Positions 1 to 4,978 of a stretch of DNA of 5,618 bases are shown piece after piece (the stretch's first letter is position 1; each line of letters begins with the position of its first letter). The stretch spans positions 1 to 5,618 of the forward strand of contig JAPOOY010000207.1 of assembly GCA_026713205.1 (NCBI GenBank), written 5' to 3'. The notes beneath the pieces are model-generated. The model saw only the letters and a list, made by a program, of their open reading frames with translations, was not told where the DNA came from and did no database searches. A program made the position numbers and the translations under genes. The stretch comes from Bdellovibrionales bacterium. GTDB taxonomy: Bacteria; Bdellovibrionota; Bdellovibrionia; Bdellovibrionales; UBA1609.

Positions 1-1
1 A

Positions 2-577
2 CTGTCAAATAGTCATGAATCTTTTTTAAGAACATTTGTTCCCATTGTTTTAGATAGAATGCCAGATAATGAAGCAGAAATGATTATAGAAAAGGCTCTC
101 AAGAATGGGAAACCTAAGAAAACTATATCAAAAGAAGCAGTGAAAGAAATTTTATTTTATTCTGAAAACTATCCACATTTGATCCAAGAACTTGGTTATT
201 CCTCTTTCAAAATGTCAAGTGGAGATAAGATAATGAAAGAAGATGTAAAAGCGGGACTTCATGGAAATGAATTATATGAGGGTTCAGTAAAAAAATTGGG
301 AAAATTATTTTTTAGTAAAATGTATGCTACTATTAGGAAAAATCAGAATTATAAAGAGGTTTTAAAAATAATATCTAATCTTTCTGGTAATGAGAATAAG
401 TGGGTTTCTCGGAAAAGCATATTAGAACTATCTTCAAAAAAAAGCACCTCATTAGATGTGGCAATGTCTGATTTAACTGACAAAGATCTTATTATAAGAA
501 ACCCAGATAAAGCTGGTGAATATAAGATGTGTTCAAAAATGTTCCAGGTGTACATTTCAAAAATCCTTACAGCATGA
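2..577 (+). CDS. C-terminal part of a P-loop (AAA-type) ATPase with winged-helix tail; 5' end outside window
   Basis: The reading frame is open from the left edge (first full codon at position 2), so the ATG at 59 is probably an internal methionine, not the start. About 191 residues are visible, with no Walker motifs; those would lie upstream. The visible part begins in what looks like the end of a AAA core. A helical lid follows, with the pattern DNEAEMIIEKAL, and then the motif YPHLIQELGY (visible residues 57-66). I know this motif from Orc1/Cdc6-like and related bacterial AAA ATPases, where the family form is roughly G-YPH-IQ-LGY-AF. The last ~80 residues (KSILELSSKK..., then LTDKDLIIRNPDKAGEYKM) read as a winged helix ending in a short hydrophobic segment. 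Such proteins often occur in accessory or defence loci, but their substrate is usually unknown. No partner can be assigned. A terminator-like hairpin and a separate promoter follow, so it is probably not co-transcribed with the next genes. Confidence 0.72.
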   Translation: MSNSHESFLRTFVPIVLDRMPDNEAEMIIEKALKNGKPKKTISKEAVKEILFYSENYPHLIQELGYSSFKMSSGDKIMKEDVKAGLHGNELYEGSVKKLGKLFFSKMYATIRKNQNYKEVLKIISNLSGNENKWVSRKSILELSSKKSTSLDVAMSDLTDKDLIIRNPDKAGEYKMCSKMFQVYISKILTA

Positions 578-653
578 TGCTATTTTTTCTAAGCGAGTCA
601 TTTGTTAAAAAAATTGAACTATATCTCTAAAATTCATTTTCAAGTATGTTTTG

Positions 654-690
654 AATGTCTCATTTTCTTCACAGATGAAACATTTTTTTT
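654..690 (+). terminator. Candidate intrinsic terminator after the ATPase gene
   Basis: AATGTCTCAT (654-663) pairs with ATGAAACATT (675-684) in 9 of 10 positions (one C-A mismatch). The loop is about 11 nt, and an uninterrupted run of eight T covers 683-690. The stem is AT-rich, so termination may be only partial. It lies 77 bases after the ATPase stop codon, and its last T residues overlap the next promoter's -35 box. A much shorter palindrome with a T-run (571-588), overlapping the stop codon, is an alternative but weaker site. Confidence 0.5.
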
Positions 691-717
691 GACGGTTTAA
701 CCCACTAGGGTTAAGAT
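689..717 (+). promoter_or_regulatory. Sigma70-like promoter of the nuclease-helicase operon
   Basis: TTGACG (689-694) matches the -35 consensus in 5 of 6 positions. Exactly 17 bases later, TAAGAT (712-717) matches the -10 consensus TATAAT in 4 of 6. Transcription would begin near position 724, giving a leader of about 108 bases before the GTG start at 832. The promoter sits directly behind the upstream terminator and is the only good match I see ahead of the operon. The call rests on consensus matching only. Confidence 0.5.
697..714. promoter_or_regulatory. Perfect palindrome in the promoter spacer, candidate operator
   Basis: TTAACCC (697-703), loop ACTA, GGGTTAA (708-714) form a perfect 7-bp inverted repeat. 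It occupies most of the spacer between the -35 and -10 boxes and overlaps the first three bases of the -10 hexamer. A dimeric repressor bound here would block RNA polymerase. The winged-helix-like 77-aa protein encoded just downstream is the natural candidate (inference). Because it lies upstream of the predicted start site, it would act as a DNA element and not as part of the leader RNA. Confidence 0.5.
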
Positions 718-723
718 GTTAGA

Positions 724-831
724 GCAAAAAAGACCGGTAATAGCAGGCTGAAAATTAAATTTGCGGTCCTGGCTCTGGGGTTACCTTTGCCGGTCTTCCC
801 TAGACCGGACCGCTATTGATGAAGAGACAGT
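724..831 (+). ncRNA. Candidate structured leader RNA with competing stems
   Basis: This short stretch is much more GC-rich than its surroundings and is dense in complementary segments. AGACCGG occurs at 731-737 and again at 802-808, and both copies can pair with the single CCGGTCT at 790-796. With the first copy, a long-range stem forms that can continue through TAA/TTA (738-740 with 781-783) and enclose AGCAGG (742-747) with CCTGGCT (768-774, one bulged G). With the second copy, a local hairpin forms with a 5-base loop. Flanking pairs GCGGTCC/GGACCGC (763-769 with 807-813) and AATAGC/GCTATT (739-744 with 812-817) are also possible, though some compete for the same bases. It matches no riboswitch, ribozyme, tRNA or SRP pattern that I can recall. 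It may be a cis-regulatory leader or an independent small RNA; the 3' end is not defined. Confidence 0.42.
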
Positions 832-1065
832 GTGAAAAGAACAAAAGATCAGCTAAAAACCCTTTTATTGATGAAAGTCTATAAGCCGATGTACAAAATC
901 GCTCCAGATGAATACAAGGGAGCGTGCAAGGCAAGTCATATTCTCAATCTCACTGAAGAGGAACACGGACATAATTATTGGAAAACTCATGGTTTTTTGC
1001 TTGAGCTTACAGAAAATGGGCATTTGGAACAAAAAAGAGGTTCTGGCTTTAGATACAAAAGATGA
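832..1065 (+). CDS. Small basic winged-helix-like protein, possible regulator (77 aa)
   Basis: I do not recognise a named family. The start is GTG at 832: an in-frame TGA at 820-822 excludes anything earlier, and a weak purine-rich stretch (GAAGAGA, 821-827) could serve as ribosome binding site. ATG at 871 is the alternative but lacks a visible binding site. The protein is basic. Residues 55-77 (FLLELTENGHLEQKRGSGFR and the basic tail) look like the recognition helix end and wing of a winged-helix domain: a hydrophobic helix, a G-L turn and then a strand with glycines and basic residues. Residues 5-40 would supply the preceding helices. It is the first gene of the operon, directly after a palindromic promoter, which suggests an autoregulator or nucleic-acid-binding partner of the large enzyme. 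That role is inference. Its stop codon overlaps the next start (ATGA, 1062-1065). Confidence 0.68.
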   Translation: MKRTKDQLKTLLLMKVYKPMYKIAPDEYKGACKASHILNLTEEEHGHNYWKTHGFLLELTENGHLEQKRGSGFRYKR

Positions 1066-1211
1066 AATTCCTCATACCAAGACACAAACAAAGCCGCTTC
1101 AGTGATACAGGCTGGACATCGGAAATATTTTTTGACCATGAAGTGGAAGAGCCGCCAGGCTTAACAAAGCAGAGGGAAGAATATAAGCTCAGATTCTGGG
1201 GTATTAAGTAA
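1062..1211 (+). CDS. 49-aa protein of unknown function, translationally coupled
   Basis: The ATG at 1062 overlaps the previous gene's TGA as ATGA, a typical sign of translational coupling. There is no clear ribosome binding site of its own. The frame runs to TAA at 1209-1211, only 27 bases before the start of the large helicase gene. The product is charged and rich in aromatic residues, with basic PRHKQSRF near the N-terminus, an acidic middle (DHEVEEPPG) and a C-terminus YKLRFWGIK. No signal peptide or membrane segment is visible, and I recognise no family. It lies in the same reading frame as the helicase gene, so an ancestral fusion or a displaced N-terminus is possible. However, the helicase has a good start and a complete N-terminal domain of its own. 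The case for a real gene rests on the overlap and on filling an otherwise empty gap between operon genes. Confidence 0.55.
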   Translation: MKFLIPRHKQSRFSDTGWTSEIFFDHEVEEPPGLTKQREEYKLRFWGIK

Positions 1212-1238
1212 AGTTTTTTCAGATGCAATAAGGAAGCA

Positions 1239-4200
1239 ATGTACATTCTTGATAATAGACTTATTTTTTCTCCGTCAGATATTGTCAAATTTTTTGAATC
1301 AGAGTTCGCATCCTATATGGATCACTTTGAAAAAGTTGCTTCAAAAGAAATGCTTCAAGAATATGAAGTTCATCGTGATCCAAAAAAACCCCTTTGTGAT
1401 GTCATAGCTCAAATGGGAAATGAGCATGAAAAGGCTGTTATTTCAAGTCTTGAAAGGCAAGAAAAGATCATTAAAATTGAAAGAAGTAAATTGAATAAAA
1501 GTGACTGTATTAAACAAACAATCTCCGCAATGAAAAGTGGAGTTGATAAAATCTATCAAGCGGCTGTTCAAACAGATACAATGTTTGGATATGCAGACCT
1601 TCTTGAAAAAAAACAAGGACAGTCTCGTCTGGGAGACTATTGTTATATCCCCTGTGACATAAAGGTTGCCTCTCACCCCACATCATCAGCTATTGTTCAA
1701 CTCTGCTGTTACTGCGATATATTGGAAGAAATTCAAGGAACACTCCCTGAAACCATAAAAATAATCACCAAAGATAAGAGAATTCATGCTTTTAAAACAA
1801 GACAGTTTTTTTATTTTTATCAATTTTTAAAAAAGAATTTTATGGATTATCACTCTTCTTTTTCTCCAGAAAATATGCCCATACCAAACAAACACCAGGA
1901 TCATAAGGACTGGACTGTTTTTGCCAAAAAAAGGCTGCATAAACTAGATGATATCTCCCTAGTTGCAGGTATCAGACAGACCCATTGTGAAAACTTAAAG
2001 CGAAAAAACATAAATACAATGGATGAATTTTCAAAGTGTAATGAGGAGAGAATAAAAGGAATGCCTGGATCAACTTTTAGAACCCTTAAGAATCAGGCTT
2101 CCTTGCAAGTTTCTTCAAGAGAAAAAAATAAGCCTGTTTTTAAAGTGTTATCCCATACCGGGGAAAGGTTAGGATTGGAAATACTTCCAGCCCCTAATGA
2201 GGCGGATGTATTCTTTGATATGGAAGGGTATCCTTTTTTAGCTGAAGAGGGTTTGGAATATTTATACGGAAATGTCGTAAACGAAGAACCAAAATATGTT
2301 CGTTTTTGGGCAGAAAATAAGGACAAAGAAGTTTCTGCTTTTAAGGATTGGATTAAGTGGGTTTATAACCGCTGGAAGAAAAACCCACAGATGCACATAT
2401 ATCATTACGGGCATTATGAAACATCCACAATAAAAAGACTTATGGGAAGGTATGGTGTTGGTGAACTGGAGGTTGATAATCTCTTAAGAAACCATGTGTT
2501 TGTTGATTTATACAAGGTGGTTGTTCAGGGGCTGAGAATTGGAATCTTCTCCTACTCTCTCAAAGAAGTGGAAAAGCTTTATTATGAAAAAAGGGATACT
2601 CAAATTCAATCAGGAAGTGAATCCGCTGTTCAGTTCTTTCATTTTCTCAATTCAGAGGAGACTCTGGAATCTTCTCCTTTTTTAAAAAACATTGAACTTT
2701 ATAATAAGGATGATTGCTTTTCAACAAGGGATTTATGTCAGCTTCTTTGGAGCTTGCAAGAAACACATAGTATTAAATATATCTCCCATTTTGAAGAATC
2801 ACCTGGAGAGCAACAAGAAAGAAAAGGTATCCCTGGAGAGTGTGAGAGAAAGGCTCGTCAGTTGCTTTCCATCGTTCCAATAGAAAAAAGAGGATTGTCC
2901 CTTTCAAAAGCCGGTCCCGGGTTTTATGTTCCTGAGCTATTAGCCTATATGTTGGAATTTCACATTAGAGAAGATAAACCAAGCTGGTGGGATTATTTTT
3001 CCCGTTTTGATATGGATGATGAAGAAATGTTTGAGGACAGATATACCATAGCATCCTGCCGGTTTATCAAAAATACACAGATGAAATATCAAATAAAATT
3101 TGAGAAGGAACAGGAGATAGGTTTTGATGTTGAGGATGATGTTCTTATATTGGAAAATGACAATCCATGGGAATCCTATAAAATTGTGGAATTGGATCTT
3201 ATTAAAGGGACTCTCTGCTTAAAGCCATTAAAGAGTAATAATATCCCAAGAGCAGACAAATTTACCTTGACCAAAGCGACAAACGATTTCTATAAAAATA
3301 ATCTTTTTAAGTCATTACTTAAAACAGCAAATGATTTTTTTCTCAACTCCAATAAATTTGGTTTAAAAAAATGTATCCATGATCTGCTCTTAAGGTATCC
3401 TCCAGATTTGCCAGATCATAAAGGCCCTCTTATACTACAGAAAAAAAACCTGATAGAAGAGGCATCAATTCATGCTCTCAATTTAAACCATTCTGTTTTA
3501 TGTGTTCAGGGGCCTCCTGGTTCCGGAAAAACCTATACGGCAGCCCACATCATTTTAAATTTAATCCAGAGGGGAAAAACAGTGGGTGTGACTTCTAACT
3601 CCCATAAGGCTGTCCTGAATGTTTTAAAGATGATATTTGAACAAAATACAAAAAATATCAGAATCAGATGCCAGAAAGTATATAAGAGAGGAGATAAGGA
3701 GAGTGAAAAATCCTTTATGGAAGGCTATCCAGTGGAATTTGTTGAATCTAAGGATGTCTCTGGAATGGTAAATGTTGTTGGCGGAACAACTTTTTTCTTT
3801 TCCAGGGAAGATCAGGAAAACAGATATGACTATTTGTTTGTGGATGAAGCTTCCCAGGTTAATCTGGCAAATATTGTGGCTTCCGCAAGATCAGCTAAAA
3901 ATATCATACTACTTGGAGATCAAAATCAACTGGAACAGCCCATTCAGGGGGCACATCCTGGAGAGTCGGGAAAGTCCGCTTTGACATACTACACAGAGGG
4001 ACAGACTATAGTACCTACAGACAGAGGGATTTTTCTGCCTATTTCCTACAGGATGCACCCAAAGGTCTGTCAGTTTATTTCAGACAATTTTTATGACGGA
4101 AAACTATCTTCTGATACAAAGAACGAAACCCAAAAAGTCATCCTGTCTCCCTCTTTAAACAAGAAACTGCCGGATTCAGGAGTTTGCTTCATCCCTGTTG

Positions 4201-4652
4201 AGCAGTTAGGGAATAGAAACGCCTCACATGAGGAAGCTGAGATAATATCTGATCTGTATAAAAAGCTCCTGGAAGCTGAGTGGATTGACAAGGAGGGAAA
4301 CAGATATCCCATTACAGCAAAAGATATTTTAATTGTGGCCCCCTATAACCTTCAAGTGGCCTATTTAAAAAGGGCGATCAATAAGAAGGATATGCGGATA
4401 GCCTCTGTGGATAAATTCCAGGGGCAGGAGGCTCCCATCTCTATCCTTTCAATGGCAGCTTCAACGGTTCAGGATGCCCCCAGAGGGGTAGGTTTTTTAC
4501 TAAATAAACACCGATTAAATGTAGCTATCTCCCGTGCAAAGTGCCTTTCAATTATTGTTGGATCAAAAAGCCTTCTGGAAACGAATATGTCATCAATCCA
4601 AAATATGGAGCTTATGAATATATGGTGCCGGATTGTTAAATATGGAAGTTGA
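1239..4652 (+). CDS. RecB-like nuclease / RNase H-like exonuclease / SF1 helicase fusion (TM0106-type)
   Basis: This 1137-aa protein, probably cytosolic, should process DNA or RNA. The start at 1239 follows AAGGAAG (1230-1236), and an in-frame TAA at 1209 blocks extension. Residues 1-200 form a RecB/Cas4-type nuclease: H63-E64, GYAD (117-120), the D140-I-K142 core of PD-(D/E)xK, and Q154...Y158. Residues ~238-290 (ISLVAGI...) resemble a helix-hairpin-helix region. Residues ~320-510 look like a DEDD/RNase H exonuclease: D327 and E329, HYGHYE (389-394), D423, and YNKDDC with D492. A linker with KPSWWDYF (W583-W584) is typical of TM0106-family proteins. Residues ~740-1130 are a DNA2/NAM7-like SF1 helicase: Walker A GPPGSGKT (758-765), Walker B DEASQ (869-873), GDQNQL (893-898), SYRMHP (936-941), DKFQGQE (1058-1064) and NVAISRAK (1094-1101). 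All expected catalytic residues are present. The cysteines that usually follow the nuclease in this family appear to be missing (around 213-233). Family knowledge suggests repair or defence; no specific function is established. Confidence 0.93.
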   Translation: MYILDNRLIFSPSDIVKFFESEFASYMDHFEKVASKEMLQEYEVHRDPKKPLCDVIAQMGNEHEKAVISSLERQEKIIKIERSKLNKSDCIKQTISAMKSGVDKIYQAAVQTDTMFGYADLLEKKQGQSRLGDYCYIPCDIKVASHPTSSAIVQLCCYCDILEEIQGTLPETIKIITKDKRIHAFKTRQFFYFYQFLKKNFMDYHSSFSPENMPIPNKHQDHKDWTVFAKKRLHKLDDISLVAGIRQTHCENLKRKNINTMDEFSKCNEERIKGMPGSTFRTLKNQASLQVSSREKNKPVFKVLSHTGERLGLEILPAPNEADVFFDMEGYPFLAEEGLEYLYGNVVNEEPKYVRFWAENKDKEVSAFKDWIKWVYNRWKKNPQMHIYHYGHYETSTIKRLMGRYGVGELEVDNLLRNHVFVDLYKVVVQGLRIGIFSYSLKEVEKLYYEKRDTQIQSGSESAVQFFHFLNSEETLESSPFLKNIELYNKDDCFSTRDLCQLLWSLQETHSIKYISHFEESPGEQQERKGIPGECERKARQLLSIVPIEKRGLSLSKAGPGFYVPELLAYMLEFHIREDKPSWWDYFSRFDMDDEEMFEDRYTIASCRFIKNTQMKYQIKFEKEQEIGFDVEDDVLILENDNPWESYKIVELDLIKGTLCLKPLKSNNIPRADKFTLTKATNDFYKNNLFKSLLKTANDFFLNSNKFGLKKCIHDLLLRYPPDLPDHKGPLILQKKNLIEEASIHALNLNHSVLCVQGPPGSGKTYTAAHIILNLIQRGKTVGVTSNSHKAVLNVLKMIFEQNTKNIRIRCQKVYKRGDKESEKSFMEGYPVEFVESKDVSGMVNVVGGTTFFFSREDQENRYDYLFVDEASQVNLANIVASARSAKNIILLGDQNQLEQPIQGAHPGESGKSALTYYTEGQTIVPTDRGIFLPISYRMHPKVCQFISDNFYDGKLSSDTKNETQKVILSPSLNKKLPDSGVCFIPVEQLGNRNASHEEAEIISDLYKKLLEAEWIDKEGNRYPITAKDILIVAPYNLQVAYLKRAINKKDMRIASVDKFQGQEAPISILSMAASTVQDAPRGVGFLLNKHRLNVAISRAKCLSIIVGSKSLLETNMSSIQNMELMNIWCRIVKYGS

Positions 4653-4925
4653 TTCTTCTAAGATTTTTCGTGGTCGGGGAGACAGGATTGCAAAATGCTG
4701 TTTTAAAACGGTAAAATAAACCCAAAACTAAGTAAAAAAGCTCCTGTTCAACCCTCTGGTGGTCGTTAATGACCCTCTATTTCCCGGAAAATCCTGTCAA
4801 ATTCCCGTCAAAATTTTTGGTCGAGTAGGGTTTATTCGTATCTAATTCTGACCTTTAAGGATCAGACTTTTCAGAATAAAAATGCTCTTGCAGCCTATTT
4901 TTTGAGCATATTTCTATATTTTTTC
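4653..4925. repeat. Gene-free spacer with interleaved inverted repeats
   Basis: No coding frame is convincing here on either strand. GACAGGATT (4681-4689) is perfectly complementary to AATCCTGTC (4790-4798), with weaker flanking pairing (CGGG 4675-4678 with CCCG 4804-4807). AATAAACCC (4715-4723) is perfectly complementary to GGGTTTATT (4828-4836). The two pairs interleave (A-B-A'-B'), as in a pseudoknot. Between them, GGTCGTTAATGACC (4761-4774) is a near-perfect 14-bp palindrome with one G-T pair, bracketed by two direct copies of ACCCTCT (4751-4757 and 4772-4778). A further pair, ATGCTC (4882-4887) with GAGCAT (4904-4909), lies just upstream of the next promoter. This could be a structured untranslated region, a decayed small mobile element, or chance in AT-rich sequence. 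Confidence 0.4.
4847..4870 (+). terminator. Weak terminator-like hairpin after the operon
   Basis: TCTGACCTT (4847-4855) pairs with AAGGATCAGA (4857-4866) with one bulged A, leaving a tight loop. A short T stretch (CTTTT) follows. An overlapping alternative is TTCTGA (4846-4851) with TCAGAA (4871-4876). The T-run is short, so this may be a weak terminator or an operator rather than a strong stop. It is placed between the helicase stop codon and the abiEi promoter. Confidence 0.32.
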
Positions 4926-4953
4926 TTGTATTCGTCAAAATGTCGAGTATAAT
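4926..4953 (+). promoter_or_regulatory. Promoter of the abiEi-like gene
   Basis: TATAAT (4948-4953) is a perfect -10 box. TTGTAT (4926-4931), 16 bases upstream, is a weak -35 (3 of 6). Transcription would start near 4960, which leaves only the methionine codons at 4961 and 4979 available in the transcript and argues against the ATG at 4940. Confidence 0.52.
4932..4946. promoter_or_regulatory. Dyad in the abiEi promoter spacer, candidate autoregulatory operator
   Basis: TCGTCA (4932-4937), spacer AAA, TGTCGA (4941-4946) form an inverted repeat matching in 5 of 6 positions. It fits exactly between the -35 and -10 boxes. AbiEi antitoxins are known to repress their own promoters by binding inverted repeats, so this is a reasonable candidate site. 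The half-sites are short and could be chance. Confidence 0.35.
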
Positions 4954-4968
4954 AAAAATTATGAAAAC

Positions 4969-4974
4969 AGGAAA
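4969..4974 (+). promoter_or_regulatory. Ribosome binding site selecting the abiEi start
   Basis: AGGAAA lies 4 bases before the ATG at 4979. The ATG codons at 4940 and 4961 have no comparable site. Together with the promoter position this favours 4979 as the start. Confidence 0.5.
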
Positions 4975-4978
4975 TGTT

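Larger units (their letters stand above)
4806..4949 (+). repeat. Split motif CGTCAAAAT / TCGAGTA present twice
   Basis: CGTCAAAAT (4806-4814) followed six bases later by TCGAGTA (4821-4827) recurs as CGTCAAAAT (4933-4941) followed one base later by TCGAGTA (4943-4949). The copies are 127 bases apart. The second copy fills the spacer of the abiEi promoter and runs into its -10 box. They may be two related protein-binding sites with different spacing, or a local duplication with a 5-base length change. Confidence 0.4.

Noticed and set aside
736..813. Self-cleaving ribozyme (twister-like TAATAGCAGG) or tRNA-like fold
   Set aside because: Only a few bases resemble the twister core and the required stems and distal conserved residues are missing. 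There is no T-loop or acceptor stem for a tRNA.
724..831. Retron-type non-coding RNA
   Set aside because: The stems are suggestive, but no reverse transcriptase gene is in the window and no clear msr/msd layout with end-pairing repeats is visible.
697..831. Integron attC site or CRISPR repeat unit
   Set aside because: GTTAGAG at 719 does not fit the attC core GTTRRRY at the last base and has no matching partner. AGACCGG occurs only twice in direct orientation, without regular repeats and spacers.
908..1105. Overlapping 65-aa + strand frame in another register
   Set aside because: It lies mostly inside the 77-aa gene, has no ribosome binding site and no recognisable pattern. It is best explained as a shadow frame.
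1062..1238. The helicase gene starts at 1062 and is interrupted by a stop codon or frameshift
   Set aside because: The frame is shared, but the protein from 1239 has a good ribosome binding site and begins with MYILDNRLIFSPSDIV, which fits the normal N-terminus of the family. No domain is missing.
1049..1288. Minus-strand frames opposite the operon and the helicase gene
   Set aside because: They are short, overlap strongly supported + strand genes and show no motifs or start signals.
1239..4652. Mokosh-type defence helicase
   Set aside because: Mokosh pairs an SF1 helicase with a phospholipase D-type nuclease. This protein has RecB-type and RNase H-like nuclease motifs and no HxK-type PLD motif that I can see.
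4940..4978. AbiEi start at ATG 4940
   Set aside because: It would lie upstream of the predicted transcription start and within the promoter, has no ribosome binding site, and adds residues not expected before the conserved LGPLE start.
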